Positions 24,236 through 32,389 of a stretch of DNA of 64,000 nt are shown here, piece by piece. A program made the translations under genes and the position numbers. Below the pieces are notes generated by a model that was not told the origin of the DNA, searched no databases, and saw only the letters and a program-made list of their open reading frames with translations. How positions within the stretch are numbered: the first letter of the stretch is position 1; each line of letters begins with the position of its first letter. The DNA comes from Prolixibacteraceae bacterium (GTDB taxonomy: Bacteria > Bacteroidota > Bacteroidia > Bacteroidales > Prolixibacteraceae). Where the stretch lies: assembly GCA_019163175.1 (NCBI GenBank), contig JAFLKN010000047.1:1-64000 (forward strand), read 5' to 3'.

Positions 24236-25409
24236 TTATCAGTTAAAACGCGTTGATTTTATTTTTAAGAATGAGAACGACTGGGAAGAAGTGCTAAGCA
24301 AAAACATCGAGCGACCTTCTCAGGAGTTGATTAACGAGTTGATTAGTTCAGAATTAAAGGGAAGAGGTGGTGCCGGATTTCCTACAGGTTTAAAATGGAA
24401 ACTATCGGCTGAAGCTGTTGATGAAATCAAATATGTAATTTGCAATGCCGATGAAGGTGAACCCGGAACTTTCAAAGATCGGGAAATTCTGTCGAGGGTT
24501 CCTTTTAAAGTTCTGACGGCAATGGCTGTTTGCGGTCATGTGATCGGAGCTAAAGAAGGATACATTTACCTGCGCGGCGAATACTTTTTTCTTCAACCGG
24601 AGTTGAATAAGGCCATTAGTGAATTCGAATATTATTGCAAAGAAATTAATCTCGATTTTAAAATCAAGATATTTATGGGCAGCGGTGCTTACATCTGCGG
24701 CGAAGAAACTGCCCTTTTTGAGTCGATGGAAGGCAAACGAGGTGAACCACGAAACAAACCCCCCTACCCTTCTTCGTATGGATACATGGGCAAGCCAACC
24801 GTTATCAATAATGTGGAAACACTGGCACATACCTTCACCATTTTTAAATATGGCGCCAAGCGGTTTTACGATTTGGGCGTACAATATTCAAGAGGTTCAA
24901 AGCTGTTTTCGGTTTCAGGAGATACACCCAAACCCGGAATTTATGAACTCGAATTGGGCATGAGTCTGGCCGATTTTGTCGATGAGTTTGGTGACGGCGA
25001 TACCAAAGCCGTTCAGGTTGGAGGTGCTTCCGGATTTCTGGTTCCGCGCAAACGATTTAGTGAAACAGCAATCGGGTTTCAGGGGAAACTTACTGGGATT
25101 TCCCTGCCAACCGGAGGTTCAATGATGCTATTCAATAGCTCGCGTTCCATGTTCAATGTACTCGATAATTACCTTGAATTTTTCCGCGAAGAATCCTGCG
25201 GGCAATGTACTCCGTGTCGTGTAGGTTGTCAGCAATTGCTTAAAGGGATTAAGGCTGTTAAGCGTGGCGAAAAAAATGCTCAGTATCTCGACAAGCTGAT
25301 GCGTCTGGCAGAAACTATGCAATACACCGCGAAATGTGGGTTGGGCCAGTCGGTGGCAAATTCATTTTCGTCCATTGTCGAAAATTTCAGGGAAGAAATG
25401 ATTTACTAA
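24225..25409 (+). CDS. Short NuoF-like NADH-binding subunit of second [FeFe] hydrogenase
   Basis: 394 residues consisting only of the NuoF core: GRGGAGFPTGLKWK, CNADEGEPGTFKDRE (FMN site), GSGAYICGEETALFESMEGKRGEPR, NNVETLAH and a [4Fe-4S] site CGQCTPCRVGC with a distal Cys near residue 373 (KCGLGQS). It lacks both the N-terminal [2Fe-2S] domain and the C-terminal double [4Fe-4S] ferredoxin domain found in HydB at 15948. Short HydB forms are known from trimeric NADH-dependent hydrogenases that do not need ferredoxin, so this enzyme may be a plain NAD(H)-linked hydrogenase. That functional reading is inference. 12 nt before the catalytic subunit gene. Confidence 0.9.
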   Translation: MTTNYQLKRVDFIFKNENDWEEVLSKNIERPSQELINELISSELKGRGGAGFPTGLKWKLSAEAVDEIKYVICNADEGEPGTFKDREILSRVPFKVLTAMAVCGHVIGAKEGYIYLRGEYFFLQPELNKAISEFEYYCKEINLDFKIKIFMGSGAYICGEETALFESMEGKRGEPRNKPPYPSSYGYMGKPTVINNVETLAHTFTIFKYGAKRFYDLGVQYSRGSKLFSVSGDTPKPGIYELELGMSLADFVDEFGDGDTKAVQVGGASGFLVPRKRFSETAIGFQGKLTGISLPTGGSMMLFNSSRSMFNVLDNYLEFFREESCGQCTPCRVGCQQLLKGIKAVKRGEKNAQYLDKLMRLAETMQYTAKCGLGQSVANSFSSIVENFREEMIY

Positions 25410-25421
25410 AACTGAATTAAA

Positions 25422-27212
25422 ATGACTAAAAACATTAAAATAAGTATCAACGGAGTTGTGGTTGAAATAGAACCAGGAACAACAATTCTTGATGCTGCGA
25501 GTAAGGTTGGGGTTATTATACCAACCTTGTGTTACCATAAAGATTTGTGTGTGGCCGGAAATTGCCGGGTTTGTATTACTGAAATTGTTGGCCAAAAGCG
25601 GTTAACTGCAGCCTGCGCTACTCCCTGCGAAGAAGGAATGGAAATCCTTACCAACTCGCTGAGAGTAAGAAATTCCAGAAAGCATATTATCGAACTGTTG
25701 CTATCCGAACACAATGCCGACTGTACCCGTTGCTACAAAAACGGAAATTGTGAATTGCAGTTTCTCGCTTCGGAGTACAAAATTATGACTCAGGATTTTA
25801 TTCGTCTTGCACCTCTGAAGAAGTATTCTATTGATATGTATTCTCCATCAATCGTAAAAGACGATAGCAAATGTATCCGTTGCCAGCGTTGCGTGAGAAC
25901 CTGTGTTGAACTGCAGGGCGTAAATGCTTTGACTGTGGCTCACAAAGGCGATCAAATGAAAATCACTACGTTCTTTGAGAAATCGATGAACGATGTGGTT
26001 TGCACCAATTGCGGACAATGCATCAACCACTGCCCAACCGGAGCCTTGGTCGAAAAAAACTACATCGAAGAAGTCTGGGATGCCATTGCCGATAAGACCA
26101 AGCATGTTGTGGTTCAAACGGCTCCGGCAGTTCGGGTAGGATTGGGCGAAGAATTGGGTTTTGAAGCCGGAACGCGTGTAACCGGAAAAATGGTTGCGGC
26201 CCTAAAACGTTTAGGCTTTGATGCGGTAATGGATACCGATTTTACAGCCGATCTCACCATTATGGAAGAGGGTACTGAATTGCTTACCCGCCTGAAAAAA
26301 GTGTTGGTTGATCACGATGAGGAAGTGAAACTTCCGATGGCTACATCTTGCTCTCCGGGCTGGATCAAATACATCGAACACATGTTTCCCGATTACCTCA
26401 ATCACCTGTCAACCTGCAAATCGCCGCAGCAAATGTTTGGTGCGCTTGCCAAAACGTATTATGCCAAAGCCCGCAACCTCGATCCTGAAAAAATTATATC
26501 CGTTTCGATTATGCCTTGCACCGCCAAAAAGTTCGAAGCTGCACGACCCGAAATGCATGATAGCGGATACCGTGATGTAGATTACGTGCTGACTACACGC
26601 GAATTGGCCATCATGATTAAACAAGCTGGTATCGATTTCATGAAACTGGACGACATGCATTACGATCGTTTGATGGGTGAATCTACAGGAGCCGGAGTAA
26701 TTTTTGGAGCAACCGGTGGAGTTATGGAAGCTGCATTGCGCACGGCTTACGAATTAGTTACAGGACGTGAAGTTCCTTTCGAAAACCTAAATATTGCTCC
26801 GGTTCGTGGTATGGAAGGAGTAAAAGAGGCTTCCGTAAAAATTGAAAATCCACTAAAAGAATGGGCATTTTTGGATGGTGTCGAATTAAAATGTGCTGTT
26901 GCACATGGTTTAGTGAATGCCGGGAAAGTGATGGAATCTATTCGGTCGGGCAGTGCAAGCTACCATTTCATTGAGTTTATGGCTTGTCCGGGCGGATGTT
27001 TGGGCGGCGGGGGCCAGCCAATTCCAACCAGTCCTGAAATTCGTCAAAAGCGTGCCGAAGCTATTTATGCCGAAGACGAAGGAATGCAGCTAAGAAAATC
27101 ACATCAGAATCCGGAAATCATTAAGATTTACAAGGATTTTCTCGATCATCCGCTGAGCGAAAAATCGCATCATCTTTTGCATACACATTATAAAACCAGA
27201 GAAAGATTTTAG
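25422..27212 (+). CDS. Catalytic subunit of second NADH-linked [FeFe] hydrogenase
   Basis: 596 residues with the same domain order as HydA at 17754: [2Fe-2S] domain (TLCYHKDLCVAGNCRVC), HNADCTRCYKNGNCELQ, two [4Fe-4S] clusters (CIRCQRCVRTC, CTNCGQCINHCP) and an H-cluster domain. L1 reads TSCSPGW (308-314), so position 311 is Ser where the first HydA has Cys; L2 is MPCTAKKFE (Cys366) and L3 FMACPGGCLGGGG (Cys522, Cys526). The bases at 26343-26363 leave no doubt about the Ser codon. Ser variants of L1 exist in my memory of related trimeric enzymes, so activity is not ruled out. Ends at a hairpin terminator 9 nt downstream. Confidence 0.92.
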   Translation: MTKNIKISINGVVVEIEPGTTILDAASKVGVIIPTLCYHKDLCVAGNCRVCITEIVGQKRLTAACATPCEEGMEILTNSLRVRNSRKHIIELLLSEHNADCTRCYKNGNCELQFLASEYKIMTQDFIRLAPLKKYSIDMYSPSIVKDDSKCIRCQRCVRTCVELQGVNALTVAHKGDQMKITTFFEKSMNDVVCTNCGQCINHCPTGALVEKNYIEEVWDAIADKTKHVVVQTAPAVRVGLGEELGFEAGTRVTGKMVAALKRLGFDAVMDTDFTADLTIMEEGTELLTRLKKVLVDHDEEVKLPMATSCSPGWIKYIEHMFPDYLNHLSTCKSPQQMFGALAKTYYAKARNLDPEKIISVSIMPCTAKKFEAARPEMHDSGYRDVDYVLTTRELAIMIKQAGIDFMKLDDMHYDRLMGESTGAGVIFGATGGVMEAALRTAYELVTGREVPFENLNIAPVRGMEGVKEASVKIENPLKEWAFLDGVELKCAVAHGLVNAGKVMESIRSGSASYHFIEFMACPGGCLGGGGQPIPTSPEIRQKRAEAIYAEDEGMQLRKSHQNPEIIKIYKDFLDHPLSEKSHHLLHTHYKTRERF

Positions 27213-27220
27213 CAAGATAG

Positions 27221-27250
27221 GTCCGGTGAAAGCCGGACTTTCTTATTTTT
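27221..27250 (+). terminator. Terminator after the second hydrogenase set
   Basis: GTCCGG (27221-27226) pairs with CCGGAC (27233-27238), 6-nt loop, followed by TTTCTTATTTTT. The next gene begins directly after it. Confidence 0.7.
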
Positions 27251-27255
27251 GGGGC

Positions 27256-27735
27256 ATGCAATATCAAATCTCATTCAACAGTCCGCTGGGGTTCCTGATT
27301 CTGAAATCAGATGGACAGTCAGTTACTGCTATTTCCTTTTCTGAAAACGATATTCAGGAGCAAAATCCGTGTAATATTTTGGAATCCTGTAAAGCACAGT
27401 TGGATGATTATTTCTCCGGAAAATCATTAACATTTGATTTGCCACTTTCTCCGGAAGGCACCGAATTTCAGCAAAGAGTTTGGGCAGAATTGTTGAAAAT
27501 ACCGTATGGCGAAAACATTACCTACATGGATATGGCTGTCCGTCTTGGCGACCCTAAATGTATACGGGCAGCAGGTACAGCAAACGGTAAAAATCCGATT
27601 GCTATTATTATTCCATGCCACCGGGTGATTGGCGCAGGAAACAAACTTACCGGTTATGCGGGCGGAATCTGGCGGAAAAAACTGTTGCTCGAACTGGAGA
27701 TGAAGCACAATCCTACCAAACGAACACTTTTCTAA
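27256..27735 (+). CDS. ogt: Methylated-DNA--protein-cysteine methyltransferase
   Basis: 159 residues from ATG 27256 (MQYQISFNSPLGFLIL); an in-frame codon at 27226 is unlikely because it lies in the terminator stem of the preceding operon. The alkyl-acceptor motif is IIPCHRVIG with Cys121, preceded by the DNA-binding helix-turn-helix (GENITYMDMAVRLGDPKCIRAAG) and followed by LTGYAGGIWRKKLLLELE. Repairs O6-alkylguanine in one suicidal transfer. 2 nt before cutC, so co-transcribed. Normal family length. Confidence 0.92.
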   Translation: MQYQISFNSPLGFLILKSDGQSVTAISFSENDIQEQNPCNILESCKAQLDDYFSGKSLTFDLPLSPEGTEFQQRVWAELLKIPYGENITYMDMAVRLGDPKCIRAAGTANGKNPIAIIIPCHRVIGAGNKLTGYAGGIWRKKLLLELEMKHNPTKRTLF

Positions 27736-27737
27736 AA

Positions 27738-28361
27738 ATGGATACTACTTTGACTTTTGAAGCATGCGTTGAAACACTGGAAGAAGCATTGGTAGCTCAA
27801 AATCGCGGAGCCAACCGCATAGAACTTTGTTCTGATCTGGCACAGGATGGCTTAACCCCATCTCAGGAATTGACCAAACAATGTACAGAAAACCTCTCAA
27901 TTCCAATTATGGCAATGGTTCGTCCACGCGGAGGAAACTTTATTTATTCTGAAGATGAACTCCTGCAAATGGAATCGGAGATTGCGTACTTCAAGCAATC
28001 GGGAGTTGCCGGTGTCGTATTTGGATTGCTTACCGATGACGGTGCTGTTGATGTTGAAAATACCCGACGATTGGCCAAACTGGCGTCTCCACTTCAAGTT
28101 ACTTTCCACAAAGCCATTGACTATTCCAACGATATTTTGAAATCATTTCAGGAATTAAATGCCATTGAAGGAATTACACGGGTACTGACCTCGGGAGGAA
28201 TGGACACTGCGTGGAATGGGCGCGAGATATTAAAACAAATGCAGGAGCTACCCGATCGACAAATCAAAATTATTGCTGCAGGCAAAGTACTTCCTGATAA
28301 CAGAATTCAGATTTCGGAATTTACCGGAATAACTGAACTTCATGGTAAACGAATCGTTTAG
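27738..28361 (+). CDS. cutC: CutC-family protein
   Basis: 207 residues from ATG 27738, 2 nt after the ogt stop. TIM-barrel of the CutC family: FEACVETLEEALVAQNRGANRIELCSDL is cut into two motifs (ACVETLEEA and GANRIELC), then PIMAMVRPRGGNFIYSEDEL, GVVFGLLTDDG, VTFHKAID and RVLTSGG. Slightly shorter than the usual 240-250 residues, missing C-terminal strands beyond TELHGKRIV. Historically called copper homeostasis protein; direct copper binding is doubtful for many members, so the role is open. A weak hairpin follows at 28391-28428. Confidence 0.85.
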   Translation: MDTTLTFEACVETLEEALVAQNRGANRIELCSDLAQDGLTPSQELTKQCTENLSIPIMAMVRPRGGNFIYSEDELLQMESEIAYFKQSGVAGVVFGLLTDDGAVDVENTRRLAKLASPLQVTFHKAIDYSNDILKSFQELNAIEGITRVLTSGGMDTAWNGREILKQMQELPDRQIKIIAAGKVLPDNRIQISEFTGITELHGKRIV

Positions 28362-28390
28362 AAACTCTCCTGTATTTTCTTTCCCTTTTA

Positions 28391-28428
28391 AAAGTAGAAT
28401 CTCATCGAATTTTGAGATCTTCTGCTTT
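28391..28428 (+). terminator. Weak terminator-like hairpin after cutC
   Basis: AAAGTAGAATCTC pairs imperfectly with GAGATCTTCTGCTTT (one G-T pair and a bulge), followed by AATAATTTCTAACTTTTT. Position fits the end of the ogt-cutC unit. Confidence 0.4.
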
Positions 28429-28620
28429 AATAATTTCTAACTTTTTACGGTTACAAGATGCCATTTCCAGGTAAATCTTATTCCAATGTTAATTTATTTG
28501 AATATTTTAGTCTTATGGTCGAATAAATCAATAATATCAACTTCAGTCTTTCTGAAAATACCTAACATTGTTTCGTCAAATAAAAATTAAAGTTTTTCAA
28601 AAACATAAAATTTAAAACAG

Positions 28621-29178
28621 ATGAAAACAATTAAACAAATTTCAGTTCTAATGCTCACCTTAATATTAACTACTACCAGTTGGGCACAAACATCAACAGA
28701 ATCAAACAAGAGCCTGTACAAGGCATTCGAAATGTCGGTAAGCGATGGCTTAAACCTGCAGGCAACAGCCAAAGTTGGGATTAAACCCATTTATGGAATG
28801 TTCAGCGTCGGAACTCAGTTTCTTGCGGAGAATTACAAATGGGCATTTGGCGCAGGAGTTGGTACTCATCTTCTCAAAACTGAAGATCACTCAATGAATC
28901 TCGAATACATGATATTTCATGTCAACGAGAATGAAATCTGGACCGACAACTTCAATAATTTGCAACAATTGAGATTGTTGTACAGCAAGCGGTTAGGCGA
29001 AAAAGTAAATATTTTCGGTGGACCAAGCTTAAACATTAACATTGCCGAAAACAAACAGAGTTTCGGCCATACATTTGAAAGTTCCTTCCCTCCTTACGAC
29101 ATTTACTCCAATATTGGAGACAACCACACTGCTAAAGGTTGGATTGGCTTTACTTTAGGTATCCGCTTCGACAAATAA
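28621..29178 (+). CDS. Exported beta-strand-rich hypothetical protein
   Basis: 185 residues with a clear signal peptide (residues 1-22, TTTSWAQ). The mature part alternates hydrophobic and polar residues in short strands (FEMSVSDGLNLQAT, YGMFSVGTQFLAEN, WAFGAGVGTHLL, LRLLYSKRLGEKVNIFGGP) and ends in IGFTLGIRF with a C-terminal Phe region, which is typical of small outer-membrane barrels. No recognised domain. It stands alone between the ogt-cutC unit and a strong terminator at 29200-29238. A small OmpW/PorT-like barrel is a possible reading, not an assignment. Confidence 0.65.
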   Translation: MKTIKQISVLMLTLILTTTSWAQTSTESNKSLYKAFEMSVSDGLNLQATAKVGIKPIYGMFSVGTQFLAENYKWAFGAGVGTHLLKTEDHSMNLEYMIFHVNENEIWTDNFNNLQQLRLLYSKRLGEKVNIFGGPSLNINIAENKQSFGHTFESSFPPYDIYSNIGDNHTAKGWIGFTLGIRFDK

Positions 29179-29199
29179 TTCAGCTAAAAACAAAAAACC

Positions 29200-29239
29200 A
29201 GCCCCGCCAGATACAAAACCTGACGGGGCTATTTTTTTA
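29200..29239 (+). terminator. Strong terminator after the small barrel gene
   Basis: AGCCCCGCCAG (29200-29210) pairs with CTGACGGGGCT (29220-29230) with one mismatch, 9-nt loop, followed by ATTTTTTT. Lies between convergent genes. Confidence 0.9.
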
Positions 29240-29276
29240 TCGAACGCTAATCTAAAAGTTTATCGCTAATTTATTT

Positions 29277-30644
29277 TCAAAGATTCTCTCCATAGGAAAA
29301 ACCTTCGCGCATCGGTTCTTTGATGTAGGCATCCAACTCAGGATGGTTGGTTACTTTCATATTGGCAGCATCATATTCAATCCGTGTATTAAATCGCTGG
29401 GCTAAAACTCCGGTAAGCGACATCTCTACCAATTTTGTTGCATAATCGAAATTTGAGCCGGGCATTGTCCCGTTTTTAATGGCTTCGAGCCATTCGCGCT
29501 GCGGGTTTTCTTCAAATGTTCTTGGAATTGTTTGTGCCGGAAGGTTGTTCTGAAATGCTTTCCATTCTTCATCGGGCATCAATAGCCTTGGCTGATTTGG
29601 CCGACCTCCGGTCATCAGGCATTGTTTGTCGCCAACCATAATCATTCCACTTCCGGGTAATTTATCCAAGTTCCATTCCTGACGGATTTCAGGCTTCAAT
29701 CCACCTTCATGCCAGCGCATCGTAACCGGAGTTTTGGTACCACGTGCAGGAAAATCCCACCGGATTATTGCCTGATCAGATACAAAGCCTGTATCTGGAA
29801 CAGGTGATTTAAACTCAGCTTCAACCACATTAGGCATTCCCAAATCAAGCGACCAGAAGGGGGCATCCAATGTATGGCAACACCAGTCTCCCAGCTCACC
29901 GTTACCAAAATCGAACCAACTACGCCATGTTTTAGGCACATATATTTCGTTGTATGGCCGAAAAGCAGCCGGACCAACCCACAAATTCCAGTCTAAATAT
30001 GCCGGAACAGGCTGTTCTGCTGGCGGGAAACTCTCTGGTTTATTGAAATATTTTCCGGGACCAAAAGTTGGGCCATCAAACCAGGCAATCACTTCTGTAA
30101 CATTTCCAAGCAAACCGGCTTCATACCATTCTTTTACCTGACGAATTCCGTTGGTTGCATGCCCCTGATTGGCCATTTGACTAACAACACCATAGTGTTT
30201 GGCTGCTTTTTGAAGGGTACGTAATTGCCAGATGTTGTGTGCCAGAGGTTTTTCAACAATTACGTGTTTGCCTAATTCCATTGCTGCCATCGCTGCCGGG
30301 AAATGCGTATGGTCGGGAGTACAAACCATCACTGCATCAATTTCTTTGTGCATTTCATCAAACATGACGCGAAAATCTTTGTAGCGTTTGGCGTTTGGCA
30401 TCGCTTTGAATCCTTCGGCTGCACGATTATCATCCACATCGCAGAGAGCAACAATATTTTCATTCCATTTCGGATCTTTTTGATTTATCAATTTACTCCA
30501 GTTCGATTTTCCCTGTCCGCCAACACCAATAACGGCAATGTTTAAGCGATTGGATGGTGAACAACTCATAAAGTTTGGAATAAATAAGGCACCTGCAGAA
30601 AGCATTGATGCCGATTTAAGGAAATCTCTTCTTGTTGGTTTCAT
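29277..30644 (-). CDS. Gfo/Idh/MocA oxidoreductase with Tat signal
   Basis: 455 residues. N-terminal twin-arginine signal TRRDFLKSASMLSAGALF, ending near FMSCSPS, which may also act as a lipobox. Rossmann motif VIGVGGQGKSNW for NAD(P), then VMVCTPDHTHFPAAMAAMELGKHVIVEKPLAHN (typical EKP motif, Lys in the active site) and a C-terminal alpha/beta substrate domain (YDAANMKVTNHPELDAYI). Members oxidise or reduce sugars or their derivatives in the periplasm of Bacteroidota. It lies 45 nt downstream of hydE on the same strand and may share its transcript, though no functional link is known. Confidence 0.88.
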   Translation of the reverse strand: MKPTRRDFLKSASMLSAGALFIPNFMSCSPSNRLNIAVIGVGGQGKSNWSKLINQKDPKWNENIVALCDVDDNRAAEGFKAMPNAKRYKDFRVMFDEMHKEIDAVMVCTPDHTHFPAAMAAMELGKHVIVEKPLAHNIWQLRTLQKAAKHYGVVSQMANQGHATNGIRQVKEWYEAGLLGNVTEVIAWFDGPTFGPGKYFNKPESFPPAEQPVPAYLDWNLWVGPAAFRPYNEIYVPKTWRSWFDFGNGELGDWCCHTLDAPFWSLDLGMPNVVEAEFKSPVPDTGFVSDQAIIRWDFPARGTKTPVTMRWHEGGLKPEIRQEWNLDKLPGSGMIMVGDKQCLMTGGRPNQPRLLMPDEEWKAFQNNLPAQTIPRTFEENPQREWLEAIKNGTMPGSNFDYATKLVEMSLTGVLAQRFNTRIEYDAANMKVTNHPELDAYIKEPMREGFSYGENL

Positions 30645-30689
30645 TATTGGTTTAGGGTTAAAATTTATAAATGTTAAAAGTAGAAATAT

Positions 30690-31763
30690 TTATTTCAAAA
30701 AATGTTTCGAATCACCCCATTCTCCGTAACCTATTTCGCAGCCCGAGAGTTCTATTCTTGCTTCAAGGCAATTCCTGCACAGTTCGGCATCTTCATCCAA
30801 ACAAGGTTTGTCTTCGTACAATTGGTATTCCTTTCGATAATCGCAGGGAGTCAGGTTGGGCATCAGAATATTGGCACCAATGGTTAGTGCCTTTTCGCGA
30901 CCAGCCGGATCAATGGCCTGAAGGGCTGTTGCTGCGGCTATGTTGATGTCGGGCATCAGTAGTCGCAGAGTTGCCACCATTTTTAGGGCAAGATCAAAGC
31001 GCTCTTGTTTGGTTTTTATGGTTTTCCTGAATTTATAAAGCGGCGTATCTTCGTGTTCAATATAAGGTCCCATCCCGACCATATCCACATCAATCTGTTT
31101 GAAAAAGAGCAGATCGTCAGCTAAATCTTCTATTGCTTGAAATGGAAGGCCAATCATTACACCAGTCCCAAGCTGATAGCCAGTAGCTTTTAAATCTTTT
31201 AATGCCTGAAGTCGTCGGTCGAAACTATGAAAATCATTTTTTGGATGAATTTTGCGATACACTTCAGGATTGGAACTTTCGATCCGCAGCAAATACCTAT
31301 GTGCTCCATTTTCCCGCCATTGGCGATATGTTTCAATTGTTTGTTCACCACATGAAAGAGTAATACCAAGCTCTCCGTTCGAGATTTCCTTAATTTTTCG
31401 GAGAAGCAAGTCAACGCGCTTAACAAAAGCCGGCGATGAGATTTCTCCTGACTGAAGTACGACCGAACCAAAGCGATTTTTCCAGGCAAACTGGCAGGCT
31501 TCAAGAATTTCCTCATCTGTGGCTTCATAGCGAATTACTTTCTCGTTACTTTTCCGTATTCCGCAATAGAGACAATCCTTAGTACAAATATTCGAGAATT
31601 CAACCAAGCCACGGAAATATACTTTGTTACCAATTGTTGACAGTTTTACTGACTGTGCTTTTTGAAAAAGCAACTGTCTATCATTACCCTCAGCATTTAA
31701 CAAACTAACCAGTTCGTCGTGAGAATATTCGGTGTTTTGTAGTATATCTGTAAACGGTTTCAT
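30690..31763 (-). CDS. hydE: [FeFe] hydrogenase H-cluster maturase HydE
   Basis: 357 residues from ATG 31763 (MKPFTDILQNTEYSHDEL). A longer frame would need a TTG at 31805 inside an inverted repeat, so the ATG is preferred. Radical-SAM motif CTKDCLYC with Cys60, Cys64 and Cys67; ESSNPEVYRKIHP, GTGVMIGLPFQ, GPYIEHEDTPLYKF and NLTPCDYRKEYQLYEDKPC are HydE landmarks. C-terminal cysteines in PCLDEDAELCRNC have the C-x7-C-x2-C spacing of the accessory cluster site of Thermotoga HydE. Makes part of the diiron subcluster with HydF and HydG, which are not in this window. Serves both hydrogenases and possibly the sensor protein. Only one H-cluster maturase is seen here. Confidence 0.93.
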   Translation of the reverse strand: MKPFTDILQNTEYSHDELVSLLNAEGNDRQLLFQKAQSVKLSTIGNKVYFRGLVEFSNICTKDCLYCGIRKSNEKVIRYEATDEEILEACQFAWKNRFGSVVLQSGEISSPAFVKRVDLLLRKIKEISNGELGITLSCGEQTIETYRQWRENGAHRYLLRIESSNPEVYRKIHPKNDFHSFDRRLQALKDLKATGYQLGTGVMIGLPFQAIEDLADDLLFFKQIDVDMVGMGPYIEHEDTPLYKFRKTIKTKQERFDLALKMVATLRLLMPDINIAAATALQAIDPAGREKALTIGANILMPNLTPCDYRKEYQLYEDKPCLDEDAELCRNCLEARIELSGCEIGYGEWGDSKHFLK

Positions 31764-31781
31764 CTTTTGCGAAGATACAAA

Positions 31782-31807
31782 TTTTGGAATGAGTGTGGAT
31801 TCCAAAA
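31782..31807. promoter_or_regulatory. Inverted repeat upstream of hydE, candidate operator
   Basis: TTTTGGAAT (31782-31790), 8-nt spacer, and ATTCCAAAA (31799-31807) form a perfect 9-bp inverted repeat 18 nt before the hydE ATG. On the minus strand a weak -7 box (TATCTTCG, 31777-31770) lies between it and the start. Confidence 0.5.
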
Positions 31808-31875
31808 CAGATAAGGTCTCTAATGCTTTTCACCAGATACAGGGAATAAAAGATATGATTTTTTTGGTCTTTCTC

Positions 31876-31905
31876 ATTGTAGTTAGAGTATACTAACTAT
31901 ATTTG
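31876..31905 (+). promoter_or_regulatory. Promoter of the MarR gene
   Basis: TATATTTG at 31898-31905 is a perfect -7 box, with ATTG (one mismatch to TTTG) at 31876-31879 and an 18-nt spacer. The MarR-type operator at 31880-31899 fills the spacer, so binding would block the promoter. The predicted start is close to the ATG at 31910, giving a very short leader. Confidence 0.6.
31880..31899. promoter_or_regulatory. MarR-type operator, copy 1
   Basis: TAGTTAG, 6-nt spacer (AGTATA), CTAACTA: a perfect 7-bp inverted repeat between the promoter boxes of the MarR gene. A matching copy lies at 32340-32359 in front of the ATPase gene. Confidence 0.7.
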
Positions 31906-31909
31906 TGCT

Positions 31910-32326
31910 ATGGAAAACCTGGTAAAAATAATCGCAATATTTTCACACAAGATTGGTCAGATGGAAGAAGCTGCCAAGGAGCAGTTCAGTTTTAGTGATT
32001 TGACTCTTACTCAAATGAATTATCTGGAAACAATATATCAGCTTCATAATCCAAACCTGACCGAATTGGCTTCTGAATTAAACCTGACGAAGCCAACGGT
32101 TAAAGTAGCTATTGATAAACTGATCGAAAAGGATTACATCTACCGCGTTCAGTCTGATGAAGATCGTCGCAGTGCGCATCTGCATTTAACTGAAAAAGGC
32201 AAATTAATTAATCAAATGCACGACGAAGCTCATCGTCGAATGGCCGAAATGATTGAGAATAATCTGGATTTGGCCGGACAGGAGGAATTGGTTATGTTGC
32301 TTGAAAGAGTTTTCCGAAAACAATAA
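31910..32326 (+). CDS. MarR-family transcriptional regulator
   Basis: 138 residues with a winged-helix MarR fold: TLTQMNYLETIYQL, NLTELASELNLTKPTVKVAIDKLIEKDYI (recognition helix), wing RVQSDEDRRSAHLHLTEKG, then two dimerisation helices. Small ligand- or metal-responsive dimers of this family bind 16-20 bp inverted repeats. The gene is preceded by such a repeat within its own promoter and followed by a near-identical copy before the P-type ATPase gene, so autoregulation and control of the ATPase are likely. Effector unknown; a metal ion is a natural guess from the neighbour. Confidence 0.88.
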   Translation: MENLVKIIAIFSHKIGQMEEAAKEQFSFSDLTLTQMNYLETIYQLHNPNLTELASELNLTKPTVKVAIDKLIEKDYIYRVQSDEDRRSAHLHLTEKGKLINQMHDEAHRRMAEMIENNLDLAGQEELVMLLERVFRKQ

Positions 32327-32339
32327 AAATTTATTTATT

Positions 32340-32359
32340 TAGTTAGAATAATCTAATCA
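32340..32359. promoter_or_regulatory. MarR-type operator, copy 2, before the ATPase gene
   Basis: TAGTTAG, spacer AATAAT, CTAATCA: left arm identical to copy 1 and right arm 5 of 7 identical. It lies 30 nt before the ATPase ATG in a 63-nt gap. Same spacer length as copy 1. Confidence 0.65.
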
Positions 32360-32389
32360 ATATCCCCCAAAATTATAGGAGATTACAGC

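Noticed and set aside
27244-27251. TATTTTTG box directly before ogt
   Set aside because: It is the tail of the terminator hairpin; a start there would fall inside the first codons of ogt and no -33 element is present.
31764-31805. Upstream TTG start for HydE giving 14 extra residues
   Set aside because: The extension lies in the inverted repeat and is not part of the conserved HydE core; the ATG at 31763 is better.
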